64,000 nt of DNA, taken from NCBI RefSeq assembly GCF_010894405.1, contig NZ_JAAIYA010000010.1:402244-466243 (forward strand), given 5' to 3'. Position 1 is the stretch's first letter. Each line of letters opens with the position of its first letter. Source of the DNA: Pyxidicoccus caerfyrddinensis (GTDB lineage Bacteria > Myxococcota > Myxococcia > Myxococcales > Myxococcaceae). This document shows positions 6,951 to 16,837 of the stretch, one piece after another. Made by a program: the position numbers and the translations under genes. Under the pieces are notes generated by a model. It was not told where the DNA came from. It made no database searches and saw nothing but the letters and a program-made list of their open reading frames with translations.

Positions 6951-9860
6951 ATGAAGCGACAGGCGCTCGTGCTGGTGGCTGTGCTCGGAGTGCTCGTGGT
7001 GGGCGGGCTCTGGTGGGTCGGCAGGTCGGAAGACGCCGGGCCGACTCCGTCCCAGGATACCGCCGCGTCCACGTCGGCGGCCTCCCCTCGCGACGCGTCC
7101 TCGCCGAGCGGGATGGAGGCCGTGAATCCGCAGGGTGCGGCGTCCAATAACAGTGCCGCGGGTGGAACCCCCGACGTCGACGAGCCGATGCGCGAGGAGG
7201 AAGGCCTCCTGCGCGTCGAGGTCCACACCGCCTCGGGCCCACGCCCCGGCGCACGCGTGACGCTCTACTTCCGAGGGCTCGGTGGCTCCGGCGTGGGGAA
7301 GCCCGGCTGGTTCGTCGCCGGCAGCGGCGTCACCGACGCAGCGGGCGTCGTCGCGCTGCCCGCGCGGCCGGGCAACTACCTCGTCACGGCCCAGGCGGAA
7401 GGCCTCGCCAGGGCACGCGCCTACGTCACGCGCCCGCGCGGTGAAGCCACGACCTCGGTGCGGCTCACGCTCGACGCGGGCGGCATCCTCGAAGGCATCA
7501 CGGTGGAGCGAGGCTCACGGACGCCCGTTCCGCTCGCGGAAGTCACACTGACGCCTCGCACATCCGCCGATGGCCTCGTGCTGCCCGCTACCCTCTCGGC
7601 GGGTGCGTCGGTGCCGGAAGAGGAGCGCTACACCACCACCAGCGATGGGCGCGGCGCCTTCCGCCTCCAAGGCCTGTCACCCGGCGAGTACCAACTGGAC
7701 GCCCGCGCCCCGGGGCATGCACCCAAGCGACTCGGACGCGTGCACGTGCCCACCACGGGGCTCACCGTGGAGCTGGAGGGCTCGGCCTTCATCGAGGGCT
7801 TCGTCGAATTGCCCGACGGCAAGCCCGCTCCAGGGGCACGTGTCATCGCATCGGGCACGGGAAACGCAGTGGAGACCGACACGAGCGAGGGAGGCGCGTT
7901 CTCGCTCGACGTGCCGCCGGGCGTGTACCAGGTCGCCGCGCGCCAGGGAGAGCTGACCGGTGCGTCCTCCGCGCGCATCACCGTGGGCGCGGGCATGACG
8001 GTCCGCGACGTGCGCATCCGCCTGGGCTCCCAGGCCTCGCTCGTCGGAGTCGTCCGGCGCAAGGGCACGGGCGAACCCATCAGCGGAGCGAGCATCTCCG
8101 TCGCACCGGGCGCACTCACCTTCAGCTTCGATGTCGACCCGACCGAGGTCGCCAGCGCCGTCTCCGAAGCGGATGGCCGGTTCGAGGCGGGCGCGCTCGC
8201 GCCGGGGATGTACGCGGTGACGGTGCGGGCCCGGGGCTTCAAGAAGTGGACGCGCAGCGGCGTCAGCGTGCTGGACGGCCAGCGCTTCGACCTCGTCGCC
8301 GAGCTGGAGGCCCACGGGCGCATCGAGGGCACGGTGGTGGACGCCGCGGAGAAGCCGCTGGCGGGCATCCACGTCACGCCCGAGTCGCGCTGGCGGATGG
8401 CGCCGCTGGAGGGCGCGCTCGAGACGGTGACGGACGCCCAGGGCGCCTTCGTCCTCGAAGGGCTCCCACCTGGAGACATCTTCGTCGCGGCCCGACGCCC
8501 CGGCAGCGAGACGAACGGCCGGGAGATGGTGAAGGTCACCGCGGGCGAGACGAGCCGGGTCCGCATCCAGCTCCAGGAAGAGGGGCAGCTCGAAGGCACC
8601 GTCCGGCTCCAGGGAGGCCGCGTGCCGCCCAGGCCCGTCACCGTCTCCGCGCTGCGCGTCGGCGCGCCCTACTCCGAGTCCTTGAAGGTCGCGGCCACGC
8701 CCGACGGCGCGTGGTCGATGAAGGTGCGCGCGGGCCGCTACCGGCTCACCGCGTGGATGACGGACACCGGCAACCAGAACGGCGACCAGGAGAAGGTGGT
8801 GGAGCTGGAGACCGGCGGCTCGAAGCACGTGGACCTGGAGGTGCGCGAGGCGAGCCGCCCCATCGTCGTCACGGTGCTCGAGCCCAACGGCGCGCCCAGC
8901 GTCACCGCCACGGTGATGGGCAGCGAGCCGGGCAAGAACGAGGTGCTGCTGGAGGACACCACCGACGCCTCCGGCCAGGTGACGATGGTGGCGGATGCGG
9001 TGGGAAGTCCCTCCGTGCGCTTCTGGGCCACCAACGGCGGGCGGCGGGGAGACCTGCCCTCGGTGCCGTCGTCGAGCACGGCCGTCACGCTCCAGCTCGT
9101 CGCGGGCGGTCGGCTGACGGGCACCGTGCGCTCGGCGGGAGGCCGCGCCGTCGAGGGCTTCCGGCTGGTGGTGACGTCCCTGCGCACCGACGACGACTTC
9201 CTCACCCGACAGGAGCTGGACTTCGCGGGGGAGCGGTTCGTCGTCGAGGACATGCTGGCCGGGAAGGTGGCCCTCACCGCCACGCTTCCGGATGGCCGCG
9301 CCGGCAAGGCGGAGGCCACCGTCACCGCTGACGGCTCCACGCAGGTGGACGTCGTCGTGGAGGCAGGAGGCGCCCTTTCGGGCCGGCTGGTGGACGTCTC
9401 GGGCGCGCCGCTCGCGGGCGGGTTCGTGGACGTGGACGGCGTCTTCTCTCCGACGGCGGGAGCGGATGGCCGCTTCCGGGTGGAGGACCTCGCGCCGGGC
9501 CCCCACCGCGTCATCGCCTGGGGGCGTCGCGGACAGCTCGCGGACCGGCAGGTGACGCTCGTGTCCGGCAAGGCGGTGGACCTCGGGGACTGGCGCATGG
9601 GGCCCGGCCGCGTGGAGCCCGGGCGCCTGGGGCTCTACTTCGGCATGAGCGGTGACGACGTCACGGTGAGCTGGCTCGCGGAGGGTGGCCCGGCGGCGTC
9701 GTTGCGCGTGGGTGACGTGGTGCGGTCCATTGACGGAGCCTCGGTGCTCGACGCGGGAGAGGCCCGCCTGCGCGAGCTGGGCGCACCGGGCAGCCCGGCC
9801 ACGCTCGTCATCTTCCGCGAGGGACGCACGTACCCCGTCACCCTCACCCGCGCCCTGTAA
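6951..9860 (+). CDS. Envelope protein with many CnaB/carboxypeptidase-regulatory-like domains and a C-terminal PDZ domain
   Basis: The 969-residue product begins with a short basic stretch and one N-terminal hydrophobic helix (signal anchor, about residues 5-25). A Ser/Ala/Pro-rich linker follows. Then come eight to ten beta-sandwich repeats of about 85-95 residues of the carboxypeptidase-regulatory/CnaB type, marked by recurring DxxGxFxLxGLxPGxYxLxAxxPG segments. The last 75 residues form a PDZ-like domain (VGDVVRSIDGASV, then LVIFREGRTYPVTLTR). The start follows AGGAGA. This architecture is recurrent in myxobacteria. It is probably a periplasmic or cell-surface scaffold, with no enzymatic motif visible. 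Confidence 0.75.
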   Translation: MKRQALVLVAVLGVLVVGGLWWVGRSEDAGPTPSQDTAASTSAASPRDASSPSGMEAVNPQGAASNNSAAGGTPDVDEPMREEEGLLRVEVHTASGPRPGARVTLYFRGLGGSGVGKPGWFVAGSGVTDAAGVVALPARPGNYLVTAQAEGLARARAYVTRPRGEATTSVRLTLDAGGILEGITVERGSRTPVPLAEVTLTPRTSADGLVLPATLSAGASVPEEERYTTTSDGRGAFRLQGLSPGEYQLDARAPGHAPKRLGRVHVPTTGLTVELEGSAFIEGFVELPDGKPAPGARVIASGTGNAVETDTSEGGAFSLDVPPGVYQVAARQGELTGASSARITVGAGMTVRDVRIRLGSQASLVGVVRRKGTGEPISGASISVAPGALTFSFDVDPTEVASAVSEADGRFEAGALAPGMYAVTVRARGFKKWTRSGVSVLDGQRFDLVAELEAHGRIEGTVVDAAEKPLAGIHVTPESRWRMAPLEGALETVTDAQGAFVLEGLPPGDIFVAARRPGSETNGREMVKVTAGETSRVRIQLQEEGQLEGTVRLQGGRVPPRPVTVSALRVGAPYSESLKVAATPDGAWSMKVRAGRYRLTAWMTDTGNQNGDQEKVVELETGGSKHVDLEVREASRPIVVTVLEPNGAPSVTATVMGSEPGKNEVLLEDTTDASGQVTMVADAVGSPSVRFWATNGGRRGDLPSVPSSSTAVTLQLVAGGRLTGTVRSAGGRAVEGFRLVVTSLRTDDDFLTRQELDFAGERFVVEDMLAGKVALTATLPDGRAGKAEATVTADGSTQVDVVVEAGGALSGRLVDVSGAPLAGGFVDVDGVFSPTAGADGRFRVEDLAPGPHRVIAWGRRGQLADRQVTLVSGKAVDLGDWRMGPGRVEPGRLGLYFGMSGDDVTVSWLAEGGPAASLRVGDVVRSIDGASVLDAGEARLRELGAPGSPATLVIFREGRTYPVTLTRAL

Positions 9861-9996
9861 CGCGCCGCACCGCGCCCGCGGGACGATGGACGGACAACCA
9901 GTCCGTGTGGCTCGCTCCGAATGAGGTGAAGGGGAATTCACCCGGCCGCTGAGGCCCGGAACGGGCCGCTGGCGGCGCCACGTCACAGGAGCCGTC
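9861..9996. other. Short intergenic region with two inverted repeats
   Basis: Two small perfect inverted repeats lie before the gene at 9997: GGTGAA/TTCACC at 9925-9930 and 9937-9942, and GGCCCG/CGGGCC at 9953-9958 and 9962-9967. The second could end transcription from the gene at 6951; the first looks more like a protein-binding site. Neither role can be decided from sequence alone. Confidence 0.35.
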
Positions 9997-10686
9997 ATGT
10001 CCGCCAACACCCTCGCCGCGCCGCAGCTCGTCACCAACAGCCGCATGCTCTATTCGAGCTGGATTCCCGCCGACCCGAAGGCCGCCGCCGCGCTGCTGCC
10101 GAAGGGCCTGTCGCCCGCGGCCAACCGCGCCCTCTTCATGAACCAGTACGTCGTGGACTCGGCGGACCAGACGTCGGGCTTTGGCGCGTACTCGCTGACG
10201 TACATGGGACTGGACCTCGAAGGCCACCATGCGCCGGACGGCGTGACGCCGGGCCGCTTCTTCACGCACTACCTCAACTCCTCGCAGACGGTGCGCGACT
10301 ACGTGAGCGAGCGCGGCGTCCCCGCGTCCACGGGCTCCACCACGTTGGACCTGGAGGACGGGAAGCTGGTGGCGACGACGCGCGTGGACGGCATCCCCAT
10401 CATCCGCACGGTGGCGCGCGTGGGCGCGCAGGTCGCCTCGGTGGCGCGCGGTCAGCTCATGTACGTGACGCAGGTGCGGAACAGGCTGATGGCCGGCCAC
10501 TACCCCTACGTCGGGGACATCGCCGCCGGCTTCGAGCTGCTGTCCCTGGAGTTCCTCGCGCCGGACCACCCGGTGTACGCCCTGCGCCCGGAGAGCTCGC
10601 TGCGCAAGGTGGAGGCCTGGTGCTGGTATTCGCCCAAGGATTCGTTCGTCTACCCGGGCGGCGAGTACGAGCTGAAGGCGAAGTAG
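9997..10686 (+). CDS. Acetoacetate-decarboxylase-like protein
   Basis: The 229-residue protein matches the general pattern of the acetoacetate decarboxylase superfamily. It opens with LLPKGLSPAANRALFM. The middle strand is rich in conserved Gly/Tyr (FGAYSLTYMGLDLEGH), and there is a late segment with paired Lys/Glu (LRKVEAWCWY). In classical members a buried lysine forms the Schiff base; which lysine would serve here is not clear, so activity is uncertain. Many superfamily members are ligand-binding or act on other keto acids. It is a single gene with CAGGAG before its ATG and converges with the hydrolase at 10700. Confidence 0.55.
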   Translation: MSANTLAAPQLVTNSRMLYSSWIPADPKAAAALLPKGLSPAANRALFMNQYVVDSADQTSGFGAYSLTYMGLDLEGHHAPDGVTPGRFFTHYLNSSQTVRDYVSERGVPASTGSTTLDLEDGKLVATTRVDGIPIIRTVARVGAQVASVARGQLMYVTQVRNRLMAGHYPYVGDIAAGFELLSLEFLAPDHPVYALRPESSLRKVEAWCWYSPKDSFVYPGGEYELKAK

Positions 10687-10699
10687 CCGCGCCGTTCTC

Positions 10700-11473
10700 T
10701 CACGACACGCTCGCGCCGGAGACGAACCGGGCCATCCACTCCACCGCGCCGCGGATGGCCTCCTCCCAGTCCTGGAGCGGCATCATGTGACGGGCGCCGG
10801 GGAACTCCCGGTGCCTCAGCCGTCCCGGCATCGTCGCGTAGAGCGGCGCCAGCCGTGCGTGGAAGTTCCTGGCGCGCTCGGCGGGCACCAGCTCGTCCGC
10901 GCCCGCGTTCTGGCTGAACAGGGCCACCGGGAAGAAGCGCTCGGCGTGCAGGTGCGGGCTCTCCGGCAGCGGCAGATTCCACTCGGGCGACCCGAGCAGC
11001 GGCGCGGCGGCCGCCAGGCGACGGTCCTCCAGCACGGCCGCGTAGGTGATGAAGCCGCCCAGGGAGACGCCGCAGATGCCCAGCCGCTCGGGCGCTGCGC
11101 CCTGCCCCACCAGGGCATCCAGGAGGGCCGGCACCTCTCGCGCGCTCTCGCGGACCACGGTCAGGAACTCCTCTTCCCGGCGGTGGGTGTCGGCGTAGCT
11201 GAAGCGCGCATCGAAGTCCGGGTAGCGCCGCGCGCCGTGCCCCACCGCATCCACGCCCACCGCGTAGAGCCCCCGCGCGGCGAAGGCGGACAGCTCCGCC
11301 GTGTTCACCTCCTTCGACACACCGAGGCCATGGAAGAAGAGCACCGCGCCCCGGCGCAGCGCCTCCTCGCGCGAGTCCACGTGGACGGCCAGGGCGGGCG
11401 CGCCCGCCAGGGAGAGCTCATGCGTGTGGAAGTGCACGGAGGCAGTCTGCCTCCGCCCGCACGTCCCATCCAC
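10700..11473 (-). CDS. Alpha/beta-hydrolase (dienelactone-hydrolase/esterase-like)
   Basis: The 257-residue enzyme has the alpha/beta-hydrolase fold: an oxyanion turn in LFFHGLGVSKE, a nucleophile elbow G-V-S-L-G-G, a probable acid in NAGADELVPAERA and a catalytic His in ARHMMP. No signal peptide is visible, so it should be cytoplasmic. Start choice is uncertain: ATG at 11473 is used, but GTG at 11437, just before the conserved part, is also possible. It is divergent from the formate dehydrogenase operon. The substrate is unknown; small carboxyl esters are typical for this group. Confidence 0.75.
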   Translation of the reverse strand: MDGTCGRRQTASVHFHTHELSLAGAPALAVHVDSREEALRRGAVLFFHGLGVSKEVNTAELSAFAARGLYAVGVDAVGHGARRYPDFDARFSYADTHRREEEFLTVVRESAREVPALLDALVGQGAAPERLGICGVSLGGFITYAAVLEDRRLAAAAPLLGSPEWNLPLPESPHLHAERFFPVALFSQNAGADELVPAERARNFHARLAPLYATMPGRLRHREFPGARHMMPLQDWEEAIRGAVEWMARFVSGASVS

Positions 11474-11597
11474 CCGGCAACACCCCGCGGGCCGCGAGCG
11501 TTGTCAGGTGGACGCCGCGCACCGCGAGCGCCCCCACGCCAACGGTCCGGCCCCATCTTCTTCCGCGCTGACGTGTGACTCACGCGGGAGGCCCGCT

Positions 11598-14500
11598 TTG
11601 GGAGTGCTCGACCTGCTCGGCCGCTGGCCGGTGTTCCGGCAGTTGCGGAAGGGTGACACCACCGCGCTCGGGGACACGGCGATGAGCGAGCGCAGTCGTA
11701 CGCTCGAGCCGCGCACCGTGCGGGCCGACCGCGTCGTGAAGTCCGTCTGCCCCTACTGCGCGGTGGGCTGCGGGCAGGACGTGTACGTGAAGGACGGCCG
11801 CATCCTCGACATCGAGGGGGACCCGGACTCGCCCATCTCGCGCGGCCGCCTGTGTCCCAAGGGTGCCGCCACCTTCCAGCTCGTCACCGGCAACCACCGC
11901 GTCCGCGACGTGCTCTACCGCCGGCCCGGCGGCACCGAGTGGGAGAAGCTCCCGCTGGAGCAGGCCATGGACATGGTGGCCGAGCGCGTGAAGCGCACGC
12001 GCGACGCGACGTGGGAGGACACGGACGTCAACGGATTGGACGTGAATCGCACCCTGGGCATCGCGCACCTGGGCGGCGCCACGCTGGACAACGAGGAGAA
12101 CTACCTCATCAAGAAGCTCTTCACCGCGCTGGGCATCGTGCAGGTGGAGAACCAGGCTCGAATATGACACTCGTCCACGGTGCCCGGTCTGGGCATCTCG
12201 TTCGGTCGAGGCGGCGCGACGACGTTCCAGCAGGACCTGAGGAACGCGGACTGCATCGTCATCCAGGGCTCCAACATGGCCGAGTGTCACCCGGTGGGCT
12301 TCCAGTGGGTGATGGAGGCCAAGGAGCGCGGTGCCACGCTCATCCACGTGGACCCGCGCTTCACGCGCACCAGCGCCATGGCGGACCTGCACGTGCCCAT
12401 CCGCGCGGGCTCGGACATCGCCTTCCTGGGCGGGCTCATCCACTACGTGCTGGAGCACGAGCGCTACTTCAAGGACTACGTCCTCCACTACACCAACGCC
12501 GCCAACATCATCCGTGAGGGCTTCCAGGACACGGAGGACCTGGACGGGTTCTTCAGCGGCTACCAGTCGGAGGAAGGCAAGTACGACATCGCCACCTGGC
12601 AGTACGAGGGCGTGGGCGGCACCGTGCCCGCGGGAGGCCACAAGGAACTCTACGCCGAGCCCGGCGCCGGCAAGGGCGGCGATGAGAGCGGCTCCGCCCG
12701 CTTCGAGGCGAACAAGGACTCCACGCTCCAGCACCCGCGCTGTGTCTTCCAGCTCCTGAAGCGGCACTTCCGGCGCTACACGCCGGCCATCGTCGCGAAG
12801 GTGTGCGGCGTGCCGGAGGCGCAGTTCCTGAAGGTGGCGGAGGCGCTGTGCGCCAACTCGGGCCGCGAGCGCACCAGCGCGTTCTGCTACGCGGTGGGGT
12901 GGACGCAGCACACGGTGGGCGTGCAGTACATCCGCACCGCGTCCATCCTCCAGCTCCTGCTGGGCAACATCGGTCGGCCCGGCGGCGGAATCATGGCGCT
13001 GCGCGGCCATGCGTCCATCCAGGGCTCGACGGACGTTCCCACCCTCTACAACCTGCTGCCGGGCTACATGCCCATGCCCCATGCGAAGCAGGGGCTGGAC
13101 CTGGACCAGTACCTGGAGGACCACGAAGCCAGCACGGGCTGGTGGAGCAACCTCCCGAAGTACGCCGTGTCCCTCCTCAAGGCCTGGTTCGGTGACGCCG
13201 CGACGAAGGAGAACCACTTCCTCTTCGGCCACCTGCCCCGGCTCACGGGGAACCACTCGCACATGCAGACGGTGGCGGACATGGCGGACGGCCGCGTGAA
13301 GGGCTACTTCGTCATGGGGGAGAACCCCGCCGTGGGCTCCTCGCACGGGTCGCTCCAGCGCAAGGGCCTGCGCGAATTGGACTGGCTGGTGGTGAGGGAC
13401 TTCACCCTCATCGAGACGGCCGAGTTCTGGCGCCGCGCCCCCGAAATCCAGCGCGGCGACGTGAAGACGGAGGACATCCGCACGGAGGTCTTCTTCTTCC
13501 CCGCCGCAGCGCACACGGAGAAGGAGGGCACCTTCACCAATACGCAGCGGCTGCTCCAGTGGCGCGACAAGGCAGTGGAGCCGCCCGGCGACGCGCGCAG
13601 CGAGCTGCACTTCATCTACCACCTGGGCCGCAGGCTGAAGGCGCTCTACGCCGGCTCGAAGGCGCGCAAGGACCAGCCGCTTCAAGACGTGACGTGGGAC
13701 TACCCCACGCGCGGTAGGGCTGCGGAGCCCAGCGCCGAGGCGGTGCTCCAGGAGATCAACGGCTACACCGTGGCGGACCGGAAGCTGGTGAGTGGCTTCT
13801 CCGACTTGAAGGACGACGGCAGCACGGCCTCGGGCTGTTGGATCTACTCGGGCTGCTACGCGAACGGTGTGAATCAGACGGCGCGCCGCAAGCCGGGGCG
13901 CGAGCAGACCTGGGTGGCGCCCGAGTGGGGCTGGGCGTGGCCGGCCAACCGGCGCATGCTCTACAACCGCGCGTCGGCGGACCCGGAAGGGCGGCCGTGG
14001 AGCGAGCGGAAGAAGTACGTCTGGTGGGACGCGGAAAAGCGGCGGTGGACCGGCGAGGACGTGCCGGACTTCATCGCGGACCGGCCACCCGACTACCGCC
14101 CCGGCAAGGACGCGCGCGGTGTGGACGCCCTTGGCGGGACGGACCCGTTCATCATGCAGGTGGACGGCAAGGCCTGGCTCTTCGCGCCCAGCGGCATGAT
14201 GGACGGCCCGCTGCCCACGCACTACGAGCCACCGGAGTCTCCGGTGGAGAACGCGCTCTACGGGCAGCAGTGCAACCCGGCGCGCCTGGAGTGGCGGCGC
14301 CGGGACGTGCCGCTGCACCGCGCCTGGGCGGACCCGCGCTACCCCTTCGTCTTCACCACGTACCGCGTGACGGAGCACCACACGGCGGGAGGTATGAGCC
14401 GCTGGCTGTCCTGGCTGAGCGAGCTGCAACCCGAGCAGTTCTGCGAGGTGTCTCCGGAGCTCGCGGCCGAGCGCGGCCTGACGAACGGCGGCTGGGCCAC

Positions 14501-14870
14501 GGTGCGCACCGCGCGCGGAGACCTGGAGTGCCGGGTGCTCGTCACCGAGCGGCTCCGCCCGCTGAAGTTGAACGGGACATGGGTGCACCAGATTGGTCTG
14601 CCCTACCACTGGGGCGTGACGGGGCGCATCCGCGCGAGCGGGGCCAATGACCTGTTGCCCCTCGTGGCGGACCCCAACGTGGAGATACAGGAGTCCAAGG
14701 CCTTCACCGGCGACATCGTCGCGGGCCGGCACGCCACCGGCGAGCGCTCCGCCACGAGTGCCGTGGCACCGGCGCTGCCGGCGGGGACGCCCGAAGCGCG
14801 ACGCGACAGCCTCCGCGTCTCCGAGCACGCGCACGACACACAGCAGGAGAAGCTGGAACAGGAGCGGTAG
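11598..14870 (+). CDS. fdhA: Selenocysteine-containing formate dehydrogenase, molybdopterin catalytic (alpha) subunit
   Basis: This enzyme oxidises formate to CO2 at a Mo/W-bis-molybdopterin centre. The 1,090-residue chain reads through an in-frame TGA at 12165-12167, which encodes Sec190. The context ENQARI-Sec-HSSTVPGL matches the active site of E. coli FdnG/FdhF, where Sec is followed by His. The [4Fe-4S] ligands are Cys51, Cys54, Cys58 and Cys86 (CPYCAVGCG, then LCPKG). The start is TTG at 11598, six bases after GGGAGG, and gives the family N-terminus; a later in-frame ATG lies at 11682. No Tat signal is present, so the protein should stay in the cytoplasm. It is the first gene of a three-gene operon. 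Routine gene calling would split it at 12167. Confidence 0.95.
12165..12195 (+). promoter_or_regulatory. Bacterial SECIS element (UGA plus hairpin) of the formate dehydrogenase mRNA
   Basis: Downstream of the UGA at 12165-12167 lies a hairpin with stem TGCCC (12181-12185) and GGGCA (12191-12195) and loop GGTCT (12186-12190). The loop is the SelB-recognised GGUCU of E. coli fdhF and fdnG. It starts 18 bases after the UGA, the same distance as in fdhF. This directs SelB-bound Sec-tRNA to the UGA. The genes selA, selB, selC and selD are not in this window. Confidence 0.9.
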
Positions 14871-14873
14871 GCC

Positions 14874-15671
14874 ATGGGACAAAAGGGCTTCTTCACCGAC
14901 ACCACCCTCTGCATCGGCTGCAAGGCGTGCGAGGTGGCGTGCAAGCAGTGGAACCAGCTTCCGGACGACGGCTTCCACTTCACCGGCATGTCCTACGACA
15001 ACACCGGGGCGCTGGGCTCCGCGACGTGGCGGCACGTGGCCTTCGTGGAGCGGCCCGTGCCGCTGCAGGGGCAGACGACGGGCGTGGGGGACTTCTCGTG
15101 GCTGATGATGTCGGACGTGTGCAAGCACTGCCAGCACGCCGGATGCCTGGAGGCGTGCCCCACGGGCGCCATCATCCGGACGGAGTTCGACACGGTGTAC
15201 GTGCAGCCGGACGTGTGCAACGGCTGCGGCTACTGCGTGGTGGCCTGCCCCTTCGGCGTCATCTCGCGGCGCGAGGACGACGGGCGCGCGTGGAAGTGCA
15301 CCCTCTGCTACGACCGGCTCGGCGAGGGCATGACGCCGGCCTGCGCCAAGGCGTGCCCCACCGAGTCCATCGTCTTCGGGGACCTGGATGAACTGCACGC
15401 CCGCGCGGAGAACCGCATCCGCGCGCTGCACGAGCGGGGCGTGACGGACGCGTACCTGTACGGCAAGGACGCGGAGAACCAGCCGGGCACGGGCGGGCTC
15501 AACGCCTTCTTCCTGCTGCTGGACAAGCCGGAGGTCTACGGCCTGCCACCGGACCCGGTGGTGCCGACGAAGAAGGCGGGGCGGACCTGGGGCGCGGTGG
15601 CACTGGGAGCGCTCGGCATGGCGGCGGTGGCGCTGGGCTCCGTGCTGCTCGGCCGGGAGGCGCGCCCGTGA
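14874..15671 (+). CDS. fdhB: Formate dehydrogenase iron-sulfur (beta) subunit
   Basis: The 265-residue electron-transfer subunit carries four cysteine clusters for four [4Fe-4S] centres: CIGCKACEVAC near residue 13, CKHCQHAGCLEAC, CNGCGYCVVAC, and the CTLC/CAKAC pair. It passes electrons from the catalytic subunit to the membrane subunit. A hydrophobic C-terminal helix (about residues 240-260) anchors it to the membrane, as in FdnH/FdoH. It starts four bases after the alpha-subunit stop and overlaps the start of the next gene (GTGA), so the three genes form one operon. Confidence 0.92.
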   Translation: MGQKGFFTDTTLCIGCKACEVACKQWNQLPDDGFHFTGMSYDNTGALGSATWRHVAFVERPVPLQGQTTGVGDFSWLMMSDVCKHCQHAGCLEACPTGAIIRTEFDTVYVQPDVCNGCGYCVVACPFGVISRREDDGRAWKCTLCYDRLGEGMTPACAKACPTESIVFGDLDELHARAENRIRALHERGVTDAYLYGKDAENQPGTGGLNAFFLLLDKPEVYGLPPDPVVPTKKAGRTWGAVALGALGMAAVALGSVLLGREARP

Positions 15672-16828
15672 GCCCGCCCGTCATCGGAAACGAGCCGACG
15701 TTCCTGGACAAGCTGCAGCGCAAGCGCGACGGCCGCAATGTGGACCCGGCGCTGGGCGTCCTCTCCGGCGAGGGCGCTCAGCAGCGGGTGAAGGACCCGG
15801 AGGACCCGCACCCGGAACGGCGGCCCATGCCCACCCTGCCCTCGCAGCTCGCGACGGAGCGCGAGACGGCACCGAGCTACTACGGGCTGCCGGCCGTGAA
15901 GGAGCCGGTGTGGATCTGGTCCGTCCCCACGTATCTCTACGTGGGTGGCGCGGCGGGCGCGGCGAGCCTCCTCGGCTTCATGGCGGACGTGGCCGGCGGC
16001 CCGGAGCTGGAGCGGCTGGGACGGCGCGGCCGGTGGGTGGGCACGGTGGGCGACGTGCTCAGCTCGGGGCTCCTCATCCACGACCTGGGCCGGCCTTCGC
16101 GCTTCCTGAACATGCTGCGCGTGTTCCGCCCCACGTCGCCGATGAGCATCGGCTCGTGGGTGCTGGCCACCTCTGGCGGGCTGAACACGCTGGGGCTGCT
16201 CCTGGGCCAGCGGCGCGGCTGGCCAGGCGTGGTGGGCCGGTGCGCCACGGCGGGCGCGGGAGTGCTGGGCATGCCGCTGGCGGGCTACACGGCGGTGCTG
16301 CTGTGCAACTCGGCGATTCCCGTGTGGCAGGCCACGCACCGCACGCTGCCGCTGTTCTTCATGTCCTCGGCCACGGCGGCGGCGGGGAGCCTGCTGTCGC
16401 TCCTGCCGCACGGGCCCGCCGAGGCGCGTGTGCTTCGCCCCTATCGCCTGGCGGGCAAGGTGGCGGAGCTCGTCATGGGCGTCGCGGTGGAGCGCGACGC
16501 GGCACGGGTGCCCGAGGTCGCGAGGCCGCTGCACGAGGGCTTCTCCGGAACGCTGTGGAAGACGTCGCGCGTGTGCTCGGCGGCGGGGCTGGTGCTGGAC
16601 GTGCTGCCCGGCCGGGCGCGGTGGAAGCAGGTGGCCGCGGACGTGCTCACCACGGCGGGAGCGCTGGCGGCGCGCTTCGCCATCTTCCACGCAGGCAAGG
16701 CGTCCGCGCGCAATCCGCAGGCGACCTTCCAGGGGCAGCGTCAGGGACTCGGCGCGGCGGAGGTGGCGGGCAACACCGTGGCCTCCGACGGCAAGCCGCT
16801 GAAGTTCCCCCTGCCCGTGCTGCGCTGA
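15668..16828 (+). CDS. NrfD/PsrC-like membrane subunit of the formate dehydrogenase
   Basis: The 386-residue protein has about 65 soluble N-terminal residues followed by roughly eight transmembrane helices. The sequence is NrfD-like, with no haem-ligating His pattern of FdnI-type cytochrome b. NrfD/PsrC subunits hand electrons from an iron-sulfur subunit to quinone. The GTG start overlaps the beta-subunit stop codon (GTGA). Together with the absence of a Tat signal on the alpha subunit, this suggests a formate:quinone reductase facing the cytoplasm. The gene ends nine bases before the convergent pyruvate-oxidase-like gene. Confidence 0.85.
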   Translation: MSPPVIGNEPTFLDKLQRKRDGRNVDPALGVLSGEGAQQRVKDPEDPHPERRPMPTLPSQLATERETAPSYYGLPAVKEPVWIWSVPTYLYVGGAAGAASLLGFMADVAGGPELERLGRRGRWVGTVGDVLSSGLLIHDLGRPSRFLNMLRVFRPTSPMSIGSWVLATSGGLNTLGLLLGQRRGWPGVVGRCATAGAGVLGMPLAGYTAVLLCNSAIPVWQATHRTLPLFFMSSATAAAGSLLSLLPHGPAEARVLRPYRLAGKVAELVMGVAVERDAARVPEVARPLHEGFSGTLWKTSRVCSAAGLVLDVLPGRARWKQVAADVLTTAGALAARFAIFHAGKASARNPQATFQGQRQGLGAAEVAGNTVASDGKPLKFPLPVLR

Positions 16829-16837
16829 CGCCCTGCC

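Noticed and set aside
9292..9860. Separate gene at the PDZ end of the CnaB protein
   Set aside because: The PDZ segment is continuous in frame with the preceding repeats and has no start signal of its own.
12150..12185. Frameshift or nonsense mutation making the formate dehydrogenase a pseudogene
   Set aside because: The TGA is in frame, lies at the known Sec position with conserved flanks and is followed by a correctly spaced SECIS hairpin. No frame change is needed.
11580..15431. Very long open frame on the minus strand opposite the formate dehydrogenase genes
   Set aside because: It is a by-product of high GC. The plus strand encodes fully conserved enzyme families, while the antisense translation is Arg/His/Val-rich without any domain.
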